Assembly: GCA_003254885.1 (NCBI GenBank)
Contig: QANT01001350.1
Span: 19,241 to 83,240 of the forward strand
Length of the DNA stretch: 64,000 bases
Reading direction: 5' to 3'
Origin: Purshia tridentata
Taxonomy: Eukaryota > Streptophyta > Magnoliopsida > Rosales > Rosaceae
In this document: positions 54,101 through 64,000 of the stretch, in pieces
Position numbering within the stretch: the stretch's first letter is position 1
Layout: every line of letters begins with the position of its first letter
Made by a program: the position numbers and the translations under genes
Notes under the pieces: model-generated
What the model saw: the letters and a program-made list of their open reading frames with translations, nothing else
Told to the model about the DNA's origin: nothing
Databases searched by the model: none

Positions 54101-57100
54101 CATTGACTAGATATCCAAACAGTGAACGACTAAATATGGTATGTCTCAAAAAATTTTGTGGAGGTGGTGTGTGAGTGGGTGTGCACATGTTTGTTCATTC
54201 TCAAGATTGTTTTTGTGCATGGGGTGTGCAGGTTGGATATGCTTACTTTTTAGATTTTTTAATGTTTACTCTTGAAGAGTTCAAAACCATATTATATGCA
54301 AATTCAACAGTTTGTTAGAAAAACTGACCTTCAGATTGGATTATCTTCTTAAGAAAATGTGATCTTGAGAGTGGTTCCTTTTTTTGCCTCTTTAGTTTAT
54401 CTGGTTGAATGTGTCTTTCTTGAGAATAGATAAGCACTTATGTAATATTGGTGGCCATGAGTCTTATCTGGGCATTAAAGGCAATTAGCTACAACATTTT
54501 GTCAAATTGCTACTATCTGAAGTTTATTTTAACTTTACAGCTGTTGGAGAGTGTAATGGAGAAACTTGGTGCAACAGTAAGTTCATTTACTCATTTGGAC
54601 ATGGAGTTCTCGCATATGATGCAGATAACCAAATCTTACAAGTCTTTGGATAGCATTGAGGGTGCAGATCTGAGAAATGGTGTTGGGATGAAAGCAAAGC
54701 TCTCATGGGCCATTTTGCATTCCCTTCTTCATTCAGGAAAAATTCCTTACCATAGGAATGCGTATGTCTGGTTAAGTGACCTGCTTATTGCAGAAATTAG
54801 TGAGGAAAGTAATTCAAGTATGTTGTCAAATATCAAAAGCATGCAGCAGAAAATTGCCCTTGCTGGTGTTCATGATCCTTCAGTTGCTTCAGATGTTCCT
54901 TTGCCCATTTGGCTTATGTGTGGGCTTTTGAAGTCAAAGAACAGCTTAATCAGATGGGGATTTTTGTACGTTCTTGAAAGGCTTCTCATGAGGTGTAAGA
55001 TTTTGTTAAATGAAAGTAAAATTCAGCAATCACATGAGCATTCACACAAAGATAGCCGTCTTGAGAAAGCTAATGCGGTGATAGACATCATGTGTAGTGC
55101 CTTGGTTTTTCAGATAAACGAAACAGATCGCATCAATATTTTGAAGGTAATTGATTAAGAACTATGAAATTTCTTGACTAGATCTTATGGATGGTCTTCA
55201 ATCCTAGAGATGCATATGATGTGATGAAGATGAAACCACCTGAGTTTCATACGTAAAAGCCTGTTAATGCTTTGATTAGATGGTTCTTTACCTTTTGACG
55301 TTTAATGTTTGGAGAACACTTAGTACCACTTCTGAATATTTTTTCTTTCTGACAAATAGTGTTGTGGGAAGAGCATGAAGTACTTCCCTATTTGGCCTTG
55401 CAGCAGGGTCACATGAGAATCTAAATTTTTTGTTGCACATAATTGTATTAGATACAAGTTGAATGTTTCTTGCCCTTAATGCTAAATGTCATCAGTAGAA
55501 TGTTAAGGCTTGGCATTGTGACATAATAAATTCTTAGAAAATGGTTTATTGGCTGGGAATTCTGCTTGATATCTGTTTATGTAAGAAACAAAAATGAAAA
55601 GTCAAATTTAGTCTTTCTAGCGTAAATCTGTTTGTCTCAACAATATTGGAAAATTCGCCTTGGGTTGCTACATAGTACATTCTCATTTTTACCCAAGGCT
55701 TCGTGTATGCTTCATGATTTAATGTAATTTTGTTGTGCATCTTTTGATTATCCTATAGTATTTCTAACGCCCTTACCCTTATTTGCCCCTGGTTTTTGTA
55801 AACAGATGTGTGACATACTATTTTCTCAATTGTGCTTGAGAGTTCCACCTGCAAATGCAACAGAGTTTGGAGATGATGCACACCATGGTAGGGTTCTTTG
55901 TCGCATGGATGGAAATAAAAAAGTTGATGACAAAGAGAATTGTTACCAGGATGTTTGTATAGAAGAAGCCAGTAGCAGATCTGCCCACAGTAATAACAAT
56001 CCTCAAGATTATGAGACAGAATCAATGGCAGCACTGCTTCTTCGAGGACAGGCCATAGTTCCCATGCAGTTGGTTACACGTGTTCCAGCTGCTTTGTTCT
56101 ATTGGCCATTAATTCAACTTGCTGGTGCAGCAACGGACAACATTGCATTGGGTATAGCTGTTGGAAGCAAAGGAAGAGGGAATCTTCCTGGTGCCACATC
56201 TGACATACGGGCTACCCTTCTTCTGCTTCTAATTGGTAAATGTTCTGCAGATCCTGCTGCTTTCCAGGAAGTTGGTGGGGAAGAATTTTTTAGGTGATTA
56301 TGCAATTCTATGCTAATGTTGGATGATTTTACTTTTCTTTTTCTATATTTTTTCTGTCAATATGTTTGATATGTGAATACTGTTTTTTTTTTTTCCTAAA
56401 AAAATCAGGGAACTCTTAGATGATACAGACTCGAGAGTAGCATATTACTCTTCAGCTTTTCTTTTGAAGGCAAGAATGCTTTTTCCTCCCCTCAAATTAC
56501 AATGTACTGAGTATGTGGTTAATTATATTCTGCTAACATTTAATTTGGTATTTTGCAGCGAATGATGACAGAAAAACCTGAAAAGTACCAACACATGCTT
56601 CAGAATCTTGTTGTTAGAGCTCAGCAGGTGGGTCTTGTTCAGTGTTTTGCATGCAGTTGCACATTTTTCAAATATGATTCCTGAAAAAGATAATAGATGC
56701 CATTTTTTGCACAGATGTTATTGTATTGTCAAATTTTTCCACTTTGATATGATGTTCAAAATATACAGTCATGACAAAGAAACATTGAAGTATATGTTAA
56801 TAAAACTTCCCTTCTTTATGTGAGCAATATCAGATTAGAAAATCATGTTTGAGATAAAACAATTGGAAAACATGATATTTTTGTAAGAACATCTACAGTT
56901 ATGGAATGCTTCAAATAGGCTGAACCTTATTGTGAAACCAACTTTGCCTTATCCCAAGTACATAGAGATTATTGCTAGTGCACTACTCGTCCTTATGTTG
57001 TGTTGCTATTGATGACTAACATGCTTGGGAGCTGCATTTTCTCTATTCCATTTAATTCATAGAGGTCATGATATGTGGTTGGCTAATTTCTAACTGGTAA

Positions 57101-57478
57101 GATTTGTAAAGGATATTGTTATAAGGAAACCTATTGCCAACACGTCAGAAGTAAAGATAGAAAAAGATGTAAATTTTATCTCTCTTTCTACTTTCTTTCT
57201 TTTTTCCCTTTGAAATCTGGGTTGTCTCTCATTTGCTCTCATAATATATCACGGCTAGTTTTGGGACAGGATAGTTACATATCACTGCCATGTTTTGAAA
57301 TCTGGGTTGTCTCTCAATTGCTCTCATAATGTATCACTGCAAGTTTTGGGACAGGATAGTTACATATCACTGCCATGTTTGCCCTTTGCAGAGCAACAAT
57401 GAAAAGCTGTTGGAAAATCCATACCTTCAGATGCGTGGCATACTTCAGCTGGCAAACGATCTTGGAACTGGGTTGTAA
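46425..57478 (+). CDS. Large conserved plant protein of unknown function, 1194 residues
   Basis: Seventeen exons: 46425-46646, 47650-47729, 48384-48434, 49239-49742, 49901-50158, 50498-50563, 50838-51017, 51269-51320, 51424-51705, 52812-52922, 53226-53417, 53863-54138, 54541-55146, 55806-56293, 56409-56469, 56559-56627, 57392-57478. Every junction keeps frame. Intron 15 uses a GC donor (TTGAAG/GCAAGA). The N-terminus (SSSYNSPTRSPGSSRLQFGG) is Ser/Gly-rich and disordered. The rest looks alpha-helical and HEAT/ARM-like, for example LRRAVADCLSS, VVARCVALLKRYLLRYKPS, VLIKLVIDMYVLDSG and RIRAFDLILN-type helices. It also has the conserved blocks KSNLYVRSL-like LVKSLNYVRSLVSQHLP, LRAITASKRTKSGPHQIWDE and YRHYSEQQPLRLNP. 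No catalytic motif or membrane segment was seen. I believe the Arabidopsis counterpart is the uncharacterised At3g12590, at low confidence. Confidence 0.88.
47146..47175 (+). repeat. (GT)n microsatellite, intron 1
   Basis: About 15 GT units followed by a gcgcgcacacg stretch, within intron 1 of the 17-exon gene. Confidence 0.95.
48168..48250 (+). repeat. Poly-A tract with an N, intron 2
   Basis: About 80 bases, nearly all A with a few G and one N at 48177. The length is likely unreliable. It sits 134 bp upstream of exon 3. Confidence 0.9.
57210..57379 (+). repeat. 85-bp tandem duplication at the end of intron 16
   Basis: ttgaaatctgggttgtctctc...cactgccatgttt appears twice (57210-57294, 57295-57379) with about five differences. 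It ends 12 bp before the exon 17 acceptor at 57391. Confidence 0.9.
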
Positions 57479-59851
57479 TCCGGTGATGCAGATTCGTAGA
57501 TGTTTATATGCCTACTTGTAGAACAATGCTGCCAAGCACAGCTTCATGTCACCACTGTGATGCTCATGCTCTTCTTCGACTGGCACTAATTGGCAAGCTT
57601 AAAATACCTATATCTGGGATAAGCTTAATTTGTTAAGCATGTTGGGAATCTGTTTTCTGAAAGTAAAAGTGGCTAAGATACTGAATTCAAGTCATAACGA
57701 TGCGATTCTGACAAAAAAAAATAATGAAGACAGAGGGTAGGGCATGCATTCACATGTTGGATAATGCTGGAAATTTTTCCTATGGATCACAATGCTCCAA
57801 GATCAGCAATCAGTGCTTTGTCATTGTATTCAGATTATTAGAAAATGGTGAGCCAGATTGAGATCTCCTTCCCAGAGCTTATTCTCCATATTGTACATTT
57901 ATGTAATGAATAGTTGGAGGTCTCGTTTTTTTTGTAAAATATATGAAGTTCATGTTCAGCTGAAGGATTTATGACTGGAGGCTTGTTAGAAAAGAAGTTT
58001 CATAGAGCACAAGGTGTTCACGGAAATTTTGGAAATGTTGGGCGTAGCTATGCAGACATCTCCAGGTACTGCCACCTATCTTCAATGGCACCACAAGTGG
58101 CTCATGTATTATCCTTGTGTTGTCATTGTATCTCTCAACACCACCTTTCTGCTTTCTTTTTGTCACATTGGTATCTATGCAAAGGCATCAATTTTCAAAA
58201 TAATATATCTACATGTACATATTTTGTTACTCATCTAAATTTTTTTAGTTCCATTTTGATCCAAAGTGATTTGTTATCTACCTAGGTTCAACTTAGGTCA
58301 GCTAAATTCTTCTTACTTATGTTAGAAGGCAGATAATCTAATTATTTATGTATTTCCTAAATATTCAATTTTGTAAACACGGCATCATTATTTTATTCTA
58401 TCATGATCATGATATGATGCTGAAATTTGTTGTTTTAAATAATATTATTCTTTTATGTGGATGCAGATAATGTGCATTACAATGACGAGAGACTTTGTGG
58501 GAAACTTCTGGTGAATGTAGTCTCTCTCTGTACAGAATCAAGATTTCCATTTCCCTCCAAGCCTTCATTTTATTTTCTTAATTCCTGAAGGCTATCTTGA
58601 TGCTGGCTTTTTTGAAGGCATACTCGGTAATAAATTTTTTTTTTTTCCTTTTGACGTTTGTTAATTCATGGAGGTTCATCAACTTGACGGCAACAAGAAC
58701 GAAATAGGATCTTGTATGTTTTAGTGGACCAGATATGATGGCGTTGGAGGGTAGATTGGACTCCAGGCTCTCTAATCCCATTATTAGGGGCACCACAGGG
58801 TGTCTGTTTTTTCAGGGCATCCCAAAGTGTGCCTGCTATGATTTTTGGATCTCCATGCTTTATTTTTTACATTGTAAATATGTGATTTTTTTTCTTTTTA
58901 GTGTTATTCTCCCATAATTTTGTTCCCTGTTTCCTTCAACAAATTGTTGATTGTTGTAGAATGGGTGTAGAGAAAGTTACTTTTTGCATGGCTGGCTGTT
59001 GAGAAATTTTTTTGTTTTTTCTCCTTTTCGTGTACAACATTTAAACGATTGATTTCTGAGAGAAGTATTGGACAATTTTGTGATTCGTTTGGACTCTTCC
59101 TGATTACTATATTGAAAAATGGACAATTATGCTTGTGCGTGGGGAGGGATAGAACAATCTCAGTGCCATGTTAATCAGATATTTATTTGTCTCGTGAAAG
59201 AATTTACCTACTCGAGAAATTAAAATACCTCTAGAAGTCGACCCATCAGAGTCACCAACTCTATAAACAGCCGCAGGAGAGCAAACAGTTTAAAAGAAAG
59301 TGACTAGGCGATTGACTAAATTTGGGACTTGGGACCTGGGAATTAATTTATCTATCTTTAGATGAGGTGCAGTTGAATTTTTTATCAAATCTAATTCATT
59401 TCATATAAATGCAACGATTTATTATTTTTAAATATTAGTTTATGAAAATTTGTGTAAAGAAACAAAGAGGTAGGTGAATGAAATTTTGCGTGTAAGGTAC
59501 CACGCTAGGCCTGGCATATAAATTTATGTTTTAGCCGACTCCTGAGTGAAAAGGTTTTAATTTTAACTACAGACTACTAGCAGAAAATTTAGATTTTTCC
59601 ATAAAACAGTTTTATTTTATGAAATAGGCACTCGGATTGACCAAAATTGACCAATTTTGATTGGTTTTGTTTGGGCTATTTCATCCCACCTGAGGTTTTG
59701 GGGCCCAATGGGTCAAAACCCATCTAAATTGCATCAAGTATTCATACTGTTTGATAATAGTTTCTTCACTTCTTGTACCCACTACCCAGTAGCAACCAAA
59801 CACGACTGTATTTTATTCTGCCTATCTTAAATTTGAATTTGACAAGAATTT
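57479..59851. other. 3' region of the 17-exon gene and intergenic DNA
   Basis: The likely 3'UTR runs to about 57930. Beyond it, about 1.9 kb shows ORFs up to 104 codons without recognisable family features. No RNA gene or clear transposon end was found. Confidence 0.45.
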
Positions 59852-59863
59852 GCTGCTTCTAAC

Positions 59864-59975
59864 AATTTTTTTTTTTTTTTAATGAAGGCATTGAGCCATT
59901 TAGAGAAAGGAAATCGAACTTAGAAGCAGAGTAGGCAAATTCATGGCCTTTCCAACCGGGCTATCTAATAACTGC
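59864..59975 (-). mobile_element. tRNA-derived SINE
   Basis: 112-bp element on the minus strand. It has an A-box-like block (TAGCCCGGTTGG), then a B-box-like block (AAGTTCGATTTCC), and ends in a poly-A tail of about 16 (seen as poly-T on the + strand at about 59865-59880). A perfect 12-bp target duplication, GCTGCTTCTAAC, flanks it (59852-59863 and 59976-59987), as expected for LINE-driven insertion. Pol III promoter boxes plus tail plus duplication make this a convincing SINE; the family is not named. Confidence 0.85.
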
Positions 59976-59987
59976 GCTGCTTCTAAC

Positions 59988-60344
59988 TTGAAAGACACGC
60001 AAATAACAAACTGAAAAAAGAAAAAGAAAATACATAAACGGATAAAAATTATCAAAAGCAAGAGAAATACTTTCCATAAGATTGAAGAGAAAGGGCTTGC
60101 TGGCCAACCACATCTACTGCCCAAGAAATATATCAGAGATGTCCATGTATAAAAGTTGAAGGGATGGCACTGTATGTATGCGTTTGTGCTACTACAAATT
60201 GTTTTCTCGCATAGGAGCACAAAATTGGTTATTACCATTCCCACGCTAAGGTGAAATTTAAAGGAGCGAGTAATACTAAAAGGTCATGCTCCACATGTGT
60301 ATATTGCCAGTTTGTGACCACCCTAAGCTACCAGTGTATGTAAT
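59988..60344. other. Downstream region of the ALY gene
   Basis: Probably the 3'UTR of the minus-strand ALY gene. Nothing else is visible. Confidence 0.45.
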
Positions 60345-62490
60345 TTACTTGTGAAGTCGCTTAATCCTCATAGCTTCCAAGTGGTATTTCTCCAAGTCAG
60401 CATCCAGATCTTCTGCAGTCACCTTCTCAGCATGCCCTCTCACTTGTCCACGGCCCCTTGCAAGTCCAAAGCCACCACGACCATGAAACGATCCCCTTGA
60501 ACCAATTCTTCCTTGTCCACTGCCCAAGCACATGACAGAAAATATGTTGATGATTACTGGAAATGCCTTCCCCAATAATTGTGTTTTTCTTTTCAGTGTA
60601 ACAAACCAAATGCTGGTTGAAAGAATGCAAAAAGACAAGCTAAGCGCCAAAAAGAAAATATAGTGAGGACAAGTGAGATAGCAACATTAGCTAACAAAGT
60701 TCAATTTAACATGTCTTCTCTTTCCTATTTCCAATAATTAATTGTAGACTTCTTTGACCTCCATGTATAAAGACAGGCTTATATTTTGCCACTCTTAGGA
60801 AGAATCACATGACCAACAGTTCTAAGAGGATTCTTTAATAGTCTTAGACTGCAGTTTCAAACATGTGATAAAAGTTGCCCACAAATCTTGATGGATATCT
60901 TTTTAGAAAAAAGAAAAAAAAAATGTATTCCTACAACTTGTTCTGCAAAAGTGATCAAAAATATTTTTCATTGTATTTCAAAAGTAAGAATACTTAAGCC
61001 ACTACATTTATGTGAGTATGATTGCATTGACTTGAGCGTTATTGCAATATTTGAATACAGATAAACCAAAAAGAAAGAGAAAGAAAGAAACTATTACCTT
61101 TGGAAGCCAATGTTTGGTCTTCCCAAGAAGCTATTTGTACTTGGAGGCATAGGAACAGGAGTAACAGCATGCATGCCCACCAACTCGATTTTCACTGGTT
61201 TTCCATCGAGACGAGCATTGTTATACCTCTTGATTGCAGCTACAGCATCTGAATGGCGTGCAAAGACAACTTCCGCTGTTCCCTAAATAGAAACAAACCT
61301 TCTAAGCCACTGAAATGCAAAATGTTGTTTTGGAGAATGTTATTGATGTAAACTGTAAACATACCTTGGATCTTCCGCTCTTATCATAATGGATTGAATG
61401 TCGTTTCAAGTCACCAACTTCAGCAAAGAGCAACTGCCAGGTTGCACTGTAGTTATCAACTTTTTCACTTAATTGCCAACGAGTTGGGAATACATAAAGT
61501 TCAACCAAATAAAAGGCATTGTTTGAGTTCACAACATAAGATGGGTGCGGATGCACCAATCTTCATTTTGAAGGCCTAGCCTAACAACATCCCTAAGAAT
61601 TAAGAAACATACAATTACAGGATTGAGCAGCATCCTATTTGTTATTAGAAACTGCTATGTTTCTGACTTTACCCTATAAACACCATGCACATTCAGTTGC
61701 TAATAAGCACGCACCACGCATCATGCATCACGCATGTATGAATGGCTGCATGTGAAGCACAAGAAAAATAAATGAAATAAAACAAATTGTCTGCTCTTGT
61801 AAACCATTCTACTTCATTTTTTCAAATGCTGGCATAAAGTACACAAGTTAAACTATTTATGTCGAGCATACCCATCCTAATAACGCTAGACTGGCAGACC
61901 TTGACCCATATCCTAAACTATGAAATGAAACACTCCCAATCTTGGCTCCAAGAAAACTTTTCTTGCTCATCCAACCCTCTAAGTACTCCATAGATTACAA
62001 AGACTGTATCAACTTTTAAAAGTAAGACCCGATTTCAAACAAAACCCAGACAGGGATTCAGGGTCGCAGTTATACTCTCTGATCAAATTCAAAGAAAGTT
62101 ACTAAAAATTGGAAACCATAAACACTGACTTCGGATACTTGGCACTGTCTGATTAATATCCCAATTCAATCTTTACCTCTCTAGTTCCCTCAATGCCACA
62201 GTATATCTCTGCTTTTCTTTTTTCTTTACTTTTTATCTCAGATTTGTCAAAGTAGTGCCTTCTTTTCCACATGAAAATTTCACTAACAAAGGAAGGAAAA
62301 TAATAAAAGTGAATTAATAAACTAAGAAAAAAAGAGCTACCTCAATATCGCTATTAGAAACCCCATAATCCAAGTTTGATAAATATAATTTGGTACCCTC
62401 CTCTGCGTTTGTCCCCCCGCTCACTACCACTCGTTGCTCAACCATTGATCCCTCCACTTGCATCTGCTGCGTCGCACTTGTTAATCAAAT

Positions 62491-62537
<47 letters not shown>

Positions 62538-62978
62538 ACCCACACCCACACACGCACACACAAAAACCTTATACATAGCAGAGCTATATATACAGAAGCC
62601 TAAATGCTTGTTTGGTTCCTGAGAAAATGTAGCAGAAGATATTAAAAACGATACAAGCTGAGAAAATTTACTTCGCTTGTTTTTTATTTTAACGAAATAA
62701 TTTAGACTACGTATAGTATTTTCATTTTTATTTTTTTTCCCGTATTTTCTCAGAAGAAAGCAAGCAAACAAACCCATCAAACTCGAAAATGTAGGAAAAC
62801 GGAAACAGTGGCACACCGGTTGAGTAGAGTACGGCGCCGTTCGGACGGGGTTGCGGTTCGTCAAGCGACGAGCTGGGCCTGGGCCGAAGCCTCGGCCTCT
62901 GAAATGACCGTCATAACCTCCGGGGTTCCTGGTGTTCCCGTTGAGGTCGTCGAGAGACATGTTCAGACGCTGGGGCAT
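60345..62978 (-). CDS. ALY1: ALY/REF mRNA-export adaptor (THO complex subunit 4)
   Basis: Five exons on the minus strand: 62978-62817, 62463-62341, 61433-61365, 61282-61098, 60519-60345; 237 residues. The N-terminal UAP56-binding motif is LNMSLDDLN, shorter than the usual LDMSLDDIIK, followed by an RG-rich linker (GRGFGPGPARR). The RRM at about residues 78-154 has RNP2 (LYLSNL) and RNP1 (KGTAEVVF). The C-terminal RG-rich region (GSRGSFHGRGGFGLARGRG) ends in a second UAP56-binding motif, LDADLEKYHLEAMRIK. ALY proteins couple splicing and the TREX complex to nuclear mRNA export. Exon 2 starts after a tandem acceptor GCAGCAG, so one extra Gln may be included. Intron 1 holds a CA microsatellite. 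The subtype (ALY1/2 against ALY3/4) is a guess. Confidence 0.92.
62494..62535 (+). repeat. (CA)n microsatellite, ALY intron 1
   Basis: About 21 CA units, then a ccacccacac tail. It begins about 30 bp upstream (on the gene's strand) of the ALY exon 2 start. Confidence 0.95.
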
Positions 62979-64000
62979 TTTCGTAAAAAACGTTTTGGAG
63001 GACGGTACGGCCGGGGTTTTGCAGAGCTCACTGCTCAGTATGTGAGGTTTGGTAGTTTTACGGAGGCAGTATGGTCTCTGCTAAAGTAGGAGGTGAACAA
63101 TTTGTCTCTTTCTGAGCACGCAAGGGAGCCAGAAATGAGACACGTGTTTATCACAACCAAAAAGTGGTCCTAATTTATTTACTTTTAGACCAATTACAAA
63201 AACTTCCCCCAAATTATGACATGTGTTACACTTTACCCCCTTTTTATTATTCTTTGTGACACTTAACTTTCCATACTATGCACTGTCCAACACTTTTACG
63301 TCTTCACTCATTCCGTTAAAATGTTGTAAATTCCGTCAATTTTGCATACTTACACTTTAACGGCATTTTTATCTTCATCAGTATACTTACATAAATCAGG
63401 TTTCTTTTGTTGATGTATATCTTATTTTAAATATGATCAAATATAGTTTGTGGTTTTCTGTTTGGGCCATAAATTAGCGGTGAAAAACAAGCAAACAGAT
63501 TCACATATTCCGTACTATAATTCGATCATCAAACCCATTTATTTTCTAAGTTTTTATACTAAGATCATCTTTGGAAAAAATTAGACAAATTAAAAATCTT
63601 TAATTAGTTGGTTAAAGAGCCATCATTTCAAGTATTCAAGGAATCACTATATTTTATTTATTCTATCACAATTAGATGTCTTAACGGTTTTTTATTTTTT
63701 ACATTGATGATTGTTGTATATGGATTTGAAAAATAAACGACTTCGATTATCGAATTATAGTGTAAAATAGGTTTCATACTTCATTATGTTTAAGATGAGG
63801 TAACGGAAGAGCTCTCTTACATCAATTATCTTAATGTTCTAAAACCCTTATCACTTATTTGTTGTGGGTCTTTTTTTACTTGTTTTTTTTTTCTAATTAT
63901 GTAATACAAATAATTCAAAGATTATGTAACTTCATTCACATCTAAAACGCCATTTTATCTTTTACTCTTGACTATGAATAATAAATATAAGGTTGAATTT
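62979..64000. other. Upstream region of ALY and intergenic end of the window
   Basis: ALY promoter and leader to about 63110, with a G-box-like acacgtgt at 63140. The rest is AT-rich without a gene. The stretch 63180-63370 (acactttaccccc, ccgttaaaat) resembles transposon terminal sequence but no partner end lies in the window. Confidence 0.45.

Noticed and set aside
58735-58917. 60-codon ORF downstream of the 17-exon gene
   Set aside because: Composition turns random after 25 codons; no supporting signals.
62481-62978. 165-codon ORF as a full ALY protein
   Set aside because: Only the first 54 codons are coding; the rest reads intron 1, including the CA microsatellite.

Overview
The window is nuclear DNA of a flowering plant, almost certainly a eudicot. 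The evidence is AT-rich intergenic DNA, many short GT-AG introns with good plant splice sites, three intact nuclear-type tRNA genes, and proteins that read as close relatives of Arabidopsis proteins. Rosaceae (Prunus-like) is my guess from gene density and intron sizes; nothing seen here proves it. Exon models were assembled by hand from splice sites, reading-frame continuity and remembered family sequences. Positions given for a multi-exon gene are the outer limits of its coding part, and the exons are listed in the entry. Layout: (1) 1-12 kb holds an HSP20-like gene (+), a three-exon CLE peptide gene (-) that no long ORF reveals, and a UBC7/13/14-type ubiquitin E2 (+). (2) 12-18.4 kb holds a solo LTR with perfect 5-bp target duplications, CASPL4C1 (+), the 37-residue OST4 gene (-) with a tRNA-Arg(CCG) inside its inferred 5'UTR intron, and tRNA-His(GTG). 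(3) 18.4-31.8 kb holds a cytosolic-type UDP-xylose synthase (UXS, +), organellar methionyl-tRNA synthetase (OVA1, -) with an apparent frameshift near its C-terminus, tRNA-Lys(TTT), a hAT-type MITE, and the 55-residue mitochondrial ATP synthase 6-kDa subunit (-). (4) 32.8-34 kb is a 1.19-kb near-palindromic Mutator-like element with a 9-bp target duplication. (5) 34.9-44.3 kb holds histone H4, ACR9-type ACT-repeat protein, a nine-zinc-knuckle protein and a peroxisomal enoyl-CoA isomerase, all +. (6) 46.4-57.5 kb is one 17-exon gene (+) for a 1194-residue protein of unknown function. (7) 59.8-63 kb holds a tRNA-derived SINE with a 12-bp target duplication and an ALY/REF mRNA-export factor (-). 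The genes are mostly housekeeping (ER glycosylation, nucleotide sugars, organellar translation, ATP synthase, chromatin, mRNA export, fatty-acid oxidation) plus one signalling peptide, and they do not form a pathway. Their order matters more: from memory, the Arabidopsis counterparts fall into paralogous segments around At5g59290-59305, At3g46320-46460 and At3g55380-55400, so the window looks like an unfractionated version of an ancestral segment. I found no CRISPR, operon, phage or other prokaryote-type system. The most notable unannotated items are the CLE gene, the OVA1 frameshift, the nested tRNA and the giant foldback element.
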